From the NCBI GenBank assembly GCA_009617715.1, contig VTFK01000138.1, forward strand, positions 496,001 through 560,000: DNA of 64,000 bases, in the 5' to 3' direction. The notes beneath the pieces were generated by a model. It did not search any database. It was not told where the DNA came from and saw only the letters and a program-made list of their open reading frames with translations. Position 1 is the first letter of the stretch; each line of letters starts with the position of its first letter. The translations under genes and the position numbers were made by a program. Source of the DNA: Plectrocnemia conspersa (Eukaryota > Arthropoda > Insecta > Trichoptera > Polycentropodidae). Positions 21,601 through 32,969 of the stretch are shown piece after piece.

Positions 21601-22157
21601 AATCTCAATTCCTTTAACGTATCTTTGTAGTACTGGTTTATTTGCCATAAATATAATTATAAAATATGTATCGAAATTACTCGATAGAAGTCTATGTATT
21701 TCAAACTACAAATGTTTAATTAGAAATTTGGATTAAGTGTTCTTGTTAGTTCTCCGCGATAATTACGGAGAACCCTTCTTCGCGAGTAAGGTCATTGGCA
21801 TTTATCGCGACCTTGCTCAGCGTGCTCGGTTACTTGACCGAGTGTTAAATGAGCGTGCAATTCCAGCGACGTTCTCTACGAACATTCGCCGAATGACCGA
21901 GGGACGTCAGTGAGTTATAGACAATTTTCTCTAAGCTAGACACGTGGTTAAGATTTTAAAAAATAAACAGCACATGGCACGGAGGAGTGACTAACATACC
22001 TTCACAAATGACAAAAGAGTTTGTTCAGTTTACGTGGCATTATCGGCAGATATTGTTTTTAGTACATTTAAAAATCCGGTTATTTCTATAAGCTGTTGGA
22101 GCGTCACGAAAATTGCTCTGATGGAACTGATGACGATGTGACCAAATAAAAACAATT

Positions 22158-22399
22158 CTCGTCCAGAGAGGAGTGCGACAGGGGTATGTGTTGTCACCTA
22201 TGCTTGCATTATTAAAAACATGTAGACATCATTGCATACCTATAGGAATTCAGTCATTTCCAAAGGTAGTTTCAATCTAAGCGGAGCTTCGTGAATTACC
22301 AAATTGATGGTTATTGGTAGAGATCCAATTCTAAATAGACAGTTACAGCTAATTAAAAAATATAATTTCATTAGCGAAGATGCAATTTCTGATGCATAA
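22158..22399 (+). pseudogene. LINE-type reverse transcriptase fragment
   Basis: LVQRGVRQGYVLSPMLAL at 22158-22211 is the G-V-R-Q-G-x-x-L-S-P-x-L motif of LINE RTs, distinct from the Jockey GVPQG version at 7.1 kb. After a gap where the catalytic Y-A-D-D region should be, the frame 22298-22399 reads TKLMVIGRDPILNRQLQ, fitting the T-K-x-M box after the palm. The catalytic segment is deleted or unrecognisable. It is a third, unrelated RT lineage in the window. Confidence 0.65.
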
Positions 22400-22608
22400 A
22401 TAAAAAAACTAGGAAGAAGCTGGATCCAGATGCCCATAATATAGAATAGAACAGTTTTTTTTTATTTTTAATGGAATCTGAAATATAATGTAATGGTTGA
22501 TTCAATTCGATTTTTTATGTTGGCAGCACTGTAAATCAGACAGCTGTCAATAATCGCGCGTGTTCAAAGTTTTAAACACATTTACGAAATAGATCGCTTA
22601 ACCACCTT

Positions 22609-22763
22609 CAGCGCGTTAAAATTATTCAATTGTTCTACAGAAATAACAATTCTGTACGAACTGTGTATCAAAATTTACGGGGTTAATTTCATCGCCCTAC
22701 TGTGCGAATAAAGTTGGATCACATTTATAACAAAATTGAATAGGAAGAAGGAATTTTATGTAG
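22609..22763 (+). pseudogene. DUF4817-type mariner-like HTH fragment
   Basis: The frame reads QRVKIIQLFYRNNNSVRTVY followed by QNLRG and a stop, then FHRPTVRIKLDHIYNKIE. The N-terminal helix-turn-helix of a widespread arthropod mariner-like transposase group (Pfam DUF4817) has QRVxIIxxYYxNxxSVxxxxRxLR...RPxxxxIxxxxxKF. The order fits, with a short deletion and stops. No DDE domain follows. Confidence 0.65.
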
Positions 22764-23309
22764 TTAAAAAACATTAGAAACTGGAGGATAGAGCAGCTCT
22801 TCCACTTTGCAAGCAGCGGAAGACATTTTCAAACATCATGATGAGGCATGTGTCGAATTCGCACATTAGATTGGTTCAGTTGTTAAGTTATTTTATTATT
22901 ATCGGTTAGGTTGGATTTCCGTTATTTTTTGACAGATTTAAATATTGTCAAGTATCCTTTTTGTGTGTCCATGTCTATTTAATATTTGCAGAACGAGAAG
23001 TTGCGACAAAGGCAGCGCAATCATTAGTGTTTCTAAAACTGATACGTTTAATATTGATATTAATGCCGCTGAGTGCCCTAGAAAAACAACGATTCCGGGC
23101 CTCATGACAAAAATGGCATTTTATATATTTTTAAAATGTAATATAATTTCTTGATAAAATAATAATAGGTACGAGTTAACCCTTTCTATGCTACACATAA
23201 ATATAAAAATTAGCCGCCGTTGCAATATATTTTAATTAGGCAATAAAAATTTACTTATAATATTTATCTGATCGTGTTTTCTTTGCTGCTCAGTGTTGCC
23301 ATATAGTGA

Positions 23310-23720
23310 ATTTCCAGTCCAAGTCAAAAGCAATTAAATCGTGCAATCGCGGTGAAAACGCATGATTATCAAGCGTTTATATTAAGATTTTTTATAACAA
23401 TATCACGAGTGAGAATCAAATAGAGCACATCAAAACCGAATTTTGACCAATAAGAGAGCGCAAAAAACAATTATCCCTTCTCAGAAGTCAAGCGTCAGCA
23501 TAACAAAACAGTCGCCGTAGTGGGGAACGCTCGTTACCGAGCGTTCCCACTGCGACGACGCCGACACGATTTTTTATTGCTTTTGACGTGAATTTTTGCC
23601 TTCTGAGAAGTGATAATTGTTTTTGCGCTCTCCTATTGACCAAAATTCGGTTTGAATATATTTTTATCAGCACTCTTATATTATAAATCTATAGTAATAT
23701 CGGTAATATTTTCAAAATAT
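23310..23720. repeat. Second B-family foldback
   Basis: The centre is GGGAACGCTCG, TTAC, CGAGCGTTCCC near 23523-23547. The right arm (plus) reads CTGCGACGACGCCGACACGA, TTGCTTTTGACGTGAATTTT and GACCAAAATTCGGTTTGAAT. The left arm (minus) shows the same boxes, but it has a small deletion near 23490-23510 and a second decayed unit out to 23310. Organisation is the same as at 9115-9540, but flanking sequence and indels differ, so these are two separate copies. Confidence 0.78.
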
Positions 23721-23865
23721 AGTGTAATATCGAAATGCAATGATGTCTGTCTGTATTTATTCTTCACCCTATTTTCCCCTGAAAGATGAGCTGGCTTAGT
23801 TTGTATTTTGGACTTAATTTAATAAAAGTTCTAAAACTATAAGTTTTAGAATTTTCATTAGGTTA

Positions 23866-24200
23866 GGTTTGGGTTTGAACAGCAAATGGACGTTTCGCAA
23901 CTGTCAAATTGAATTTCATAGACATTTTAGAGGAGCATGTTAGCGCTTATAAGTTAAATAATATTTTCGCTTGTAGAAATATATCTACTGGTGAAAATGT
24001 ATTTGGACTTCACTCTTGAAAATATAACTTTACCAAAAAATACACATTCACTATAACATTTATACATCAAATGTAAATAAATAATGCTAAGTATAAATAT
24101 ATTAGAACATATAGAAAAGTTGAAATTATATAATTTTACTAGCACCTGCCAGATAATTTATATTTTTACTGGTAAAAATATATATCTACTGGTGAATGTG
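23866..24200 (-). repeat. E repeat followed by D motifs
   Basis: Minus-strand E: TAACCTAATGAAAATTC, and CAAACCCAAACCTAACC with GTTTCGAAACG-like neighbours between 23866 and 23925. It is followed by several plus-strand ACTGGTGAAAATGTAT or ACTGGTAAAAATATAT motifs at about 23985, 24165 and 24190. Confidence 0.5.
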
Positions 24201-24999
24201 TATTCCAATATGATTTTACTAAAATTACATATTTTAAAAAATATTTTTGTGATAGATTCGAGACTGTTTTTTCTAGATTTTCTTTTAGGAATAACCATAT
24301 AAAACTGTATGTATTATTTATTTATTTTGCTGCATTAAATCCAGTTGTCAAAGTACCGCTAATACAATCTATAGAAACATTAAATTTATAAATAATAATT
24401 CAGCTGGTGCTGATTTGTTGTTATATTGTTGCTTCTTCATCAGGTATTCGATCTGAAAATTCAGATCATTTGAATATCTCATGTCTAATATTTTTAAGCG
24501 TTTGAAAAGCAATAAAGTCAACAATAATTTGTATACAAATTTTAACACAAACGGAGCCGCATCAAAAAACTACAATCTGTCCCTTTGAATAATAACGTTT
24601 ATTGTGGAAGTACTACCTAGAAAATGGGCGCTTTTGAAGGCAATGTTCTGCTTCTTTATTTATTGTATAAAAAAGGGCTGAAAGAATTTTTACCTGAAAT
24701 ACATCAGTACATACATCTCAAATAACTGTAGTTTAGTTCAGATTGATTATTTAAGATCGATTTTTACATTTTTTATAAATATATTCTTTTATTCCAGAGC
24801 GGGAATTTGTCCCTGCCTAATTATTATAATTATTTAATCGGTAATGTTAATTTAATTCAAATTTATTTTGTTTTTACCCGCAATATATATTCTAATGTTA
24901 ATAATATACTAGGAGATAGACAAACGAATGTTGCTATTTTCAATTAAATCGTCTCGCTTAGTGGGTAGATAGTGAGCGAGCAGTTTGCACCATAACCGG

Positions 25000-25420
25000 T
25001 TACACAGACTCGACTAGCCATTGTCATTTCTCGCGACAATAAAGTCAAGGATCAACACACCTGTCGAAGGTTGGTCAGATTTGCATTTCGCTTTTTGATT
25101 CCACCGTGGTTTAACCGTATTTATAACGTTCTTCTCTAACGCGGCACGTGTACGGATAACAGCTATTCTCGACATGCTTGCGTTGCGATCGAGTCGTTGC
25201 ACCGCGAGTAGTTTGGTATATACATATGTATGTGTGTGTCGAGTATGTGCTCACTCCTGATGATGATAATATGCGAGAGTTAATTGCTCGAGTGTCTGAG
25301 AGTCTAACGGTTCCGGTCGCAAATGCCCGTAATCATACCTGTGCTTCCAGGAGCCAATTAATGACGAGGAGTGTGTTTTATGTCATAGAGAGGAAGCGAA
25401 TATGATTGCTGTCACAATAT
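25000..25420. other. Moderately GC-rich unique patch
   Basis: Less AT-rich than the surroundings, with a CACGTG box near 25145. The 62- and 75-codon frames here show no recognisable domain, and I see no repeat copies. It could be conserved host regulatory or untranslated sequence; nothing firm. Confidence 0.25.
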
Positions 25421-25624
25421 ATGAAGGGGAAATTTTAATAAAAACATATCATTCATTGACCCATCAGGGCGTATCTTTGCAAATGTAATTTTATGCAAAG
25501 GTACGTTGACAGACTTTCGGACTCATTCGAGCAGCATGTTTCATCCTACGTTCCGATCAAATATTTGGGCGGATTAGAAGCGCGAAAGAATGTACTTTGT
25601 TACGATACCCAGCCGTCAACCATA

Positions 25625-25920
25625 ATTTGGCAAGAAAAATGCATGTCATTTAATTAAATACTATGAATCTTAATGAAATAGAAATAATAATAAAAAACTG
25701 ATTCTAAATCAGAAATTCTCAGGTTATCATTCAAAGTAAATCTAAAATATAACAGTGTCGAATCTATCCCGCAAATATATTTGTCATTTCATATGTCATT
25801 TCAGTGAAGTCATATTGGAATTCATTTTCACAGGTAGATATATATTTTTACAAGGGAAAATATAATTTATCCGGCTAGTAAGATCATATGATTTCAATTT
25901 TTCTATACGTAGTAATCTAC
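25625..25920 (+). repeat. C-family MITE fragment joined to D repeat
   Basis: TTGGCAAGAAAAATGCATGT and CTATGAATCTTAATGAAATA are C-family interior. The sequence then passes into ATTCTAAATCAGAAATTCTC and a D-type TTTTTACAAGGGAAAATATA box. The C-to-D junction order also occurs at 35430-35680, so the two repeats probably spread as one composite. Confidence 0.65.
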
Positions 25921-25989
25921 AGCCTTAGCTATAATAATGGGCACCCCAATAAATTGGTGTTGTTTAAAGTGTTTATTTTAAGCTTATTT

Positions 25990-26490
25990 TTAATATTTAG
26001 TAGGCCCACCATTTGCTGTAAAAACACATGCAACCCTTTTTGGCATACTGTCAACTAATGACTTGCAGGTGGACGGATACAATTTTCTCCATTCCAACTG
26101 CATTTTTTCTTGCAGCTCAATTTTGGATTTGAAATTGTGTTGCTTTACTTTTAATTTTGCACATAAATGCTGTGTCGGATTTCGGTCTGGTAACTATGTA
26201 GGCCATTTTCAAAGCGTCAAACCCTTCGAAGCAAACGGTATGGCACGGAGCGTTTTCTTACTGGAATCGGATGTGCTTGGAAATATTTCCCAGTAAGAAT
26301 CCATTAAAGTGGACTCCGACTATATAAATGTAACTATACTACCCTCGCAAGTGTTACATACTCCTGCTGCTGCTATGCAACCCCATACCATAATGCTTCC
26401 GCCACTATATTTGACTTTGGGTACTACGCAATCAGCTAGATATTCTTCTCCGACTCTTCGACACACGTGTACTACACCAGGGATCACAAA
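25990..26490 (-). pseudogene. Tc1-like transposase, C-terminal half, decayed
   Basis: Minus-strand reading from about 26490: HVCRRVGEEYLADCVVPKVK, then YSGGSIMVWGCIAAAG (the Tc1 K-x-G-G-x-x-x-V-W-G block), a decayed middle, WPT-stop-LPDRNPTQHL in place of WPxxSPDLNPIExLW, and finally SLVDSMPKRVACVFTANGGP-TKY with TAA at 25990-25992. This is the Tc1 C-terminal block order. The D-N-D region is unreadable, there are internal stops, and the N-terminal DNA-binding half is missing. Confidence 0.85.
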
Positions 26491-26499
26491 AACATATCA

Positions 26500-28010
26500 A
26501 TAAATGCACAAACAATTAATTCGAAATTAGACACTGAAATTTAAAGTATCGATAGTATTTAATCTATCTAAAATGTTAATTTTCTTCAAAATAATCTTTC
26601 GACTTTATTACATATCCTTGAAGGTTGGACGTAAACCAGTCGAGACTGGCGGGTCGCTACAAAAGACCTTGCTTGCAAACTGGCCGCGAACACACGTTAC
26701 AGGTGTTAATAAAAACCGTCAAAGAATAAGCGATAACTTTTCGAAACACCGATTGCCTCAAAAGGTTCTCAGAAACTCATATTTTTTGCTGGACGAGATT
26801 CGTTCTGCGAAAGTTTAGCAATTTTCACGATCTACCCCATGGCGAATTGGATTTTTTTATTATATATATGTACATATGTATATCTATTTACCATTTAATT
26901 TTAATGAGCAATTTAGATTTTTACGTAATAGTATCGCTAAACGTTTAGTTAACAAAACGGGTTTAACCGTATAGATCTATAAATTCGGCATATATACAAT
27001 ATGTTTTAATAGGAATAAAAATAATAAATTTATTTTTGCATACTCGATAATTATAAAATGTCCAACTACAAAAATATATAATTTAATTAATTAAAATTTT
27101 AATACCTTTAGATTTTAGTAAATATCATCACGGTGGCAAAATAAGATCAATATAAATGAATAACTTATCTATAATATAAAGTAATTGATATTAGCGATAG
27201 AATAGTTCAAATAAATCGAAATTTGGGTTTATGACGTTTGAAGTAAAATATGTTAAATCTGGCTTATGTTATTGAAACTAGTTATTTATATTTATTTAGC
27301 ACCGAATTTAATATATTTACTTTTCCAACTTACAAAATTTGATAACTACTGGCTGGGTTTTAACGATTTAAATAATTATATGCCAATACCTCAAGTGATA
27401 TATTGCGAATAAATACAAAGTCAATACTCGATCTCTAAGAAAATCAGTATTTTTCTATTTATTATTATTAAAAACTATGGTCCATGGAAAACCTTCTATA
27501 TAATTAATAGTATATTTCAAAACTTCGCATATGTTTCCCCTACCAGTCACATAAATTATTTATTTTATTAAACTCCTTCAAAGCCTACTTATAAGTTTAT
27601 GAGTTTTCTTGGAACGAGAACCATTTTTATAACCCTACATTAGTCTCGCTTTTAAAATTTGCGTTTTATTTTATTGCAACGAAATCTGAGGCGGTTCGAA
27701 AATGTAACATTGTATGTATTTTGTATTGTACATAACTTTGTATCGATAAAAATTTGCTCTAAAAGTAAATGCTTTAATAAAAATCTGTAATATTTTATTA
27801 TAATAAATTGTAAAAAAAAACAGATAATATAATATAAAAATCAGTTCATATGATACTCGTATACTTTTAATGATGTGTATTTTCTAAATGTATCTAAAGC
27901 AGCACTAGAAATTTGTTTATTATTTTATTTTATATTCTGATTCGAATTTATTTTAATTATTAATTTTCGTCTTATTAGATTGCGCGTTAATTGAAGGCAT
28001 AAGCGATTCA
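26500..28010. other. No gene seen
   Basis: Very AT-rich. An 81-codon frame at 26573-26818 in a slightly GC-richer patch resembles nothing I recognise and has no context that would make it a gene. Confidence 0.45.
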
Positions 28011-28021
28011 ACTATCAATTA

Positions 28022-28090
28022 AAGTCGCCAGATCTCACACTTGTTCAAAATATTAAACGGCTATCTCAGATGATAGTTTGCAACTTCTTC
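28022..28090 (+). pseudogene. Possible Tc1/mariner C-terminal scrap
   Basis: The frame gives KSPDLTLVQNIKRLSQMIV, which resembles the S-P-D-L-N-P-I-E-N box with its catalytic third acidic residue replaced by Gln. It is only about 20 residues, so chance cannot be ruled out. Confidence 0.35.
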
Positions 28091-28239
28091 TAAATCCGTC
28101 AGTAAAAAACAGGCTAACTCAATTACATCACCATATCGTCGTAGCTGTGCATGGCAGCAATAAATGGGCGAGCACTAAGTCTCCCTCGTGGAAAAAAACA
28201 AGTACCATTTTATATTTAGAATGTTACTTTCATGAAAAA

Positions 28240-28315
28240 TTCATGGTTGTGGCCCGCGGGATTCAACATTTTTTTGTTTAGATGACCATGAGGTCCGAAA
28301 GGTTGGCAACCGTTG
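28240..28315 (-). mobile_element. hAT-type terminus (fragment)
   Basis: On the minus strand from 28315: CAACGGTTGCCAACCTTTCG, then GACCTCATGGTCATC, and further in GAATCCCGCGGGCCAC. C-A-x-x-G-G-T-T-x-C-C-A-A-C-C ends are common in hAT elements. No partner end is seen. Confidence 0.45.
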
Positions 28316-28514
28316 ATCTAAAACACGTTTGACGGATTTTTATTAATTCATATGCTTTCTTTTTTCTCACATGCTTACCCAGTCACATGTGCATACCCAG
28401 GTATCTGATGCTATTTTCTTGTGAAAGTTCTTTCTCGATATTTTCCATTTTTTTCAAAAAAGATCTAAATATCCCGAAAATATAATGTAAGAAATATACA
28501 ATATCTATATTATT

Positions 28515-29350
28515 ACAGTATATATGTTTGGGTTCTATGACAACTGAACACATGACAAGAGAACATATGATTATTGAACGCACGACAGATGAACACAGTG
28601 ATTGTGATCAATTGTCAGTGGTTCATGACATAAGTGAGTATATGACATAGACTATTGAACACAATCGGCAAAAAAGTTTGAAATGGTATGAATCAAATAA
28701 ATTATTAAATAATGCATTCATTTGGATCATTTAACTATCATGAAGTCTTTTAACCTTTCATAATTTAAGTTTTTTTTATTATATCACGATCAATTGCTAA
28801 ACTCATTTATTTACGTGACTAAGTAATTGAGATGTTTGTGACTCTCAGAAAAAAATATTGAATCATTATTTTTTAAATATGCTCGTATAGATAATAATAT
28901 CAGAGGTTTTGTAAAAATTATCATATATTCGTTATTTCATGATAAACTGATAAATTTATGTAACTAAATTTAAATATATGTTACTCTCAGAAATAATATT
29001 GAATTTTTTTATGTACAAATATTAACATGAGAGGTTTGTGGTAAAGAAATGATAATATTATATATAGTCATTATTTTATTTCATTAGTAATGGGCCTTAT
29101 GCATGGTTCGACCGCGATTAATTTTATTGCCAATAAAACAAATTCGCCTTCTTAATCAATCGGTTTGAGAGTGAACCAATTGAAGAAAAATTGGTAAGTT
29201 GTACAATAACAAGATAACAATAAATGATCCAAATGAATGCTTTATAATTTATTTCATTCATAACATTTCAAACTTTTTTGTGGATGTATTAAACTGTCGT
29301 GTGTTCTCTTATCATGTGTTCAGTTATCTGGATACCATATTTTTGTATAT
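28515..29350. mobile_element. Element with long inverted repeats and two internal direct repeats
   Basis: The inner arms are about 65 bp: AAAAAGTTTGAAATGGTATG at 28670 and ATTCATTTGGATCATTTA at 28717 recur inverted at 29213-29282. The outer arms continue with AACTGAACACATGACAAGAG at 28541, inverted near 29300-29335. Between the arms two related blocks lie head to tail about 142 bp apart, each with ACTCTCAGAAA, AATATTGAAT and a GAGGTTT box (28841 and 28983). No transposase; superfamily unknown. Confidence 0.7.
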
Positions 29351-29479
29351 GAAAAATATTTACAGAATTTTCGTGTGCGCAATAATCCGGTCTCCCTTTA
29401 CATCATATAGTATTTTCCCTTCGTATTTTGCACTACATAAGAAAACGTCATGTAAACATTTCGACATAACATGAAACCA

Positions 29480-31100
29480 TAAAAATATTTTGCGTATAGC
29501 GCGTTCATGAAAACACTGCCTTTTGTTTCATTCAACTGAAATGTCAAAACAATTTTTTTGCTAATCGTAATTCCTAGAGTCGGTCATAAAAGTAAATATT
29601 GCTCAACAATAATTTTGGTGCTTTAATCCGAAATCCCTGTCCCTTTTCTTACTACCTGCTCTGCATGCAGCGGTGAATTCAGCGGATTAAAACTACTACT
29701 AGTTTTCAAAATTGCAGTGGTTGTAAACATGTAAACCGCTTAAAAATATTTGCTTACATTTTATTTTTCTCAAAAACCATTTAATGTAATGTATATTATG
29801 AAACGCTTGTGAGATTTTAATAAATGCAGCGATACAGTATGTATTGTTTTTAAATATGACATACATCTGCCGGAAACCCAAATGGTAATCAGGACATAGA
29901 TTAGACTCGAGAGCAGTTGGATAATGTTAGTGACAAACTAATTCGAGTATTGGAACTGTAAGGTAAAGCTTAAACAATTTATATGGTTTATTGCATACAT
30001 GTTTAACGCTGCACTTAGACTGGGATATTTTCATCAGTTATAATAATCCTTATATTTAAAAATATAAGGATTATTTTAACTGAAAAGTTTTTTTAGAATA
30101 TCGTCATAAATTTATTAATAGGGAAGTTACCGTATTCGAGAAACATAAGAGGTTAGAGTAGAGACCTTGGATTAAGGCGGACGAATACTTTGTTGTTAGT
30201 CAATTAAAGCTTACTGACAATGATTATATCTCTGAGCTTTTATATTTGTATATTATAAGTATTGGAGCTCAGAATTAATTTTTAAGCTCCTAATTGAACC
30301 TCATTCAAACTTATAAATAACGCAAAAATATGTATCTAATTGAACAGATGATTAAAAAAATATAAGCTCTGTGTAATCTTTTTACATCCGCATTTATTGA
30401 ACGAATGGTATTATAATATATAATATTTGTTGAGAGGTACTCACATTTTATAAAGTAGCATCATCAAGTACGTTTTGACTAAAAACAGATTTGGCCAAGC
30501 AACATTTGGTGCTCTTCCAAGAAAAAAGTATCGATAAGTAATTGGTCGCACAGTGCGAAAATTGAAGTTTAGCTATAAACTGCTTTTTTCCCTTATTTTT
30601 TTCTTATAAAGAATGATATATTCTACATATGAAAACATTCAGTCTGATAATGACAGATATGATGTAATTTATAACTATGAATATTTATTATATGCTGATG
30701 TACTTCAGAGCATTGTACAAATGCAAATTTTCCGTCTTATCGATCAAAAAGCTTATAATTCTTATATCTTGCGTATTTTCCCTTAAAGCTTAGGTAATTC
30801 GCGTATAGTGTATTAACCAGTAATATTTACGCTGAGGACTTGGGAATGAAATTTTAGTATGGATGGAGATTTAATTTGCACATCGCCAAAGTTTGCGATA
30901 GGCATCAAATTCTCGGAATCGTTATATGGAGCGTATGTCACTTTAACAATTTATTGTCGATTTGTAGTCTGTATATTTTATTTGACTCACCCCTATATTT
31001 ACATTTAAAAATGGTGGTTTGTTGTAGTTCCACGGCTGATTATCAATATGTTTTATTATATATTTTAGATAAACCTTCAGCGTAATATATGCGCGTTATA
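29480..31100. other. No gene seen; one long hairpin
   Basis: AT-rich sequence with no recognisable product on either strand. The only clear structure is the inverted repeat at 30035-30082. A 69-codon frame at 30876-31085 has no support. Confidence 0.45.
30035..30082. other. 48-bp near-perfect inverted repeat
   Basis: The arm at 30035-30057 (CAGTTATAATAATCCTTAT plus ATTT) pairs with 30060-30082 with a single mismatch and a 2-nt centre. It could extrude as a cruciform or be a tiny foldback. No similar sequence was seen elsewhere. Confidence 0.7.
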
Positions 31101-31139
31101 ATAAAAAGATTCGGGTTGCAATTATTGTGTTTAGGCGTG

Positions 31140-31661
31140 TCGCAATCGGCGCCATAATACTCTCCTCCGATTCACTTTCATATTTTCTGCTTTCACTTCG
31201 ACGTCGGACGCACTTGTCGTCGGCTTCCGGCCGAGTGTTGCCAGAGGCCGTTCGCCGCAGCCGAGAGGTACCTGCGCTCTCAGCGCTGGCAACATCGGCA
31301 GTGCCCGATCGTCACTTATCGCCCGAACATCGGGCGAGGCGGTCGCGTGGATCTGCGTTCTTCAGTTTTGTTAATTTTTAATTTACAATCGACGCCCGAG
31401 CGTCGTGTGCCTTTGGATAATCCGTTGTGTTTTGTGAGCTAATGAATTCGACGAATAGTTTCGGTTGTGTTTTTTGCCGACGTGTTTTGTTACAATAAAA
31501 CTTGAGTTGTTTCTGTCGTAACGCGGCGCGGCGGTTCTGAGACTGTGGGACGCGGCGCCCCCCCGCGCCTTTGCGATAAACGCAACGAGTGTGTGCTGCG
31601 GCCATTTCGCCAGTTTTTTGTGTCTGTACTTATTTTGTGTTGTGTGCTCGATCTTTATTAG
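31140..31661 (+). promoter_or_regulatory. Putative TATA-less promoter and non-coding first exon
   Basis: A GC- and CpG-rich island in very AT-rich surroundings. An arthropod-type initiator TTCAGTT occurs at 31361-31367 (A+1 at 31364). A GACG core lies about 27-30 nt downstream, close to the DPE position, and there is no TATA box 30 nt upstream. Transcribed sequence would run to ATTAG at 31661, followed by GTAATT, a usable splice donor. The presumed exon has a short upstream ORF (31442-31498, 18 codons plus stop) and no long frame. An upstream inverted pair TGTTGCCAG/CTGGCAACA lies near 31235-31292. I infer a 5' UTR exon of a plus-strand gene whose coding part is not in the window. It could instead be an unrelated CpG-rich enhancer. 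Confidence 0.45.
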
Positions 31662-31699
31662 GTAATTATTACTATACTTATGAAGCACTTGTGTATATG

Positions 31700-32965
31700 T
31701 GTTGGAATAATTTGAGTTCAAGTGCTCGCAAATAATATAATTTTTGAAGTGATATAATATCAATACTATGTGAAATCCCTTTAATGTACTCTATATTGTA
31801 CAAGCTAGTGTTTGTTAAGCAACTTCAAAAATTCAAGCAAGTCAGATGTATCTATAGTAACCTTGAAACGTAATCCGCAACGTTTCTCTTTATTGCTCAA
31901 TGATAGAAAAACATAATAATAATTACTAAGCATAAATCTTAAAAGTTAATACGAAATTTCACAGTAATGTTTATTTGCAATTTTTTTTTTTTTTTTTTTG
32001 AACAAATATAACTGACATACTAAATATCACTTTTGCAGAACAATTTTTATCATTAGTTTTTCGCTATAAGGTTTCTTTCACGTAATTAGTTTTTAGCATA
32101 TACGTGTGACGCTGGAAATTATTACACATTTATTATTATCATTCATAAAACATTTTTGTAGATTAAAAATGAAGCAAAATCTTGTTGTACATTGCTGGAC
32201 CTCAACGCTATGAAATAAAAAAGTGATTTTTTAGTATTTCGTCAAATCAAAAATGCAAACATAATATTGATGATAATAATGGTACAGCATTAATTTGTAT
32301 ATAAATCGATTTGTCTTATCTTTGTGGCAAAATTATTTTTATATAGTGTAATTACATAATCATAAACGTTAACTTTTTATTTTTACCACGAGGTCGAAAA
32401 AATGAAATTTATAGCCGCGTAGCAAGAATTTGTAGTTATTTATAAATACAAATAAGAATATGTAATATTTATGAACCATATATTAAATTAATTCCAATTA
32501 GAAAGCTTTCCAATATATCTGTAGATATGTTTTCGCTAAAATCAAATACGAAAGTGCTTTTGATTTCGAACGGATTGTGCGAGACCCGCAACGCACGAGC
32601 GTGTTCTTGTATAAAATCTACAATTTGCCAATTATAGGAAAATAATGTGTGATGCTTTGTACAAATGTTTAATTACATAAAAAATCTACTAGTACTCAAG
32701 TGTCCTGCTTGGATTTTTAAAAATGGTGATCGAATTATAGTGCAAACGAAAATTCTGAATATAGGTTATATACACTACTTAATATTCTGCTCCATTTTCG
32801 AGTAAAAATTTGTAATTGTTATTATAAAAAATGTAAGTGTAAAATATTTTTATAACATGACATTTTTAAATTAAAATCATATACATTTATGTGTATATTG
32901 ATTATTTATGGTCAGAATTTTTGTTGTTTGTGCAATAATCACCGAACCTTAAAAAATATATCATA
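31700..32965. other. No gene seen; candidate intron
   Basis: AT-rich, with a T19 run at 31981-31999. If the donor at 31662 is used, this would be the start of an intron. Confidence 0.4.
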
Positions 32966-32969
32966 TTCC

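Noticed and set aside
26573..26818. 81-codon frame considered as a small gene
   Set aside because: No recognised motif, no flanking splice or promoter context, and it lies amid Tc1 debris.
31127..31763. Overlapping 75-126 codon frames on both strands in the GC island
   Set aside because: They overlap in several frames at once, show no domain and reflect high GC with few stops; the initiator and donor reading explains the island better.
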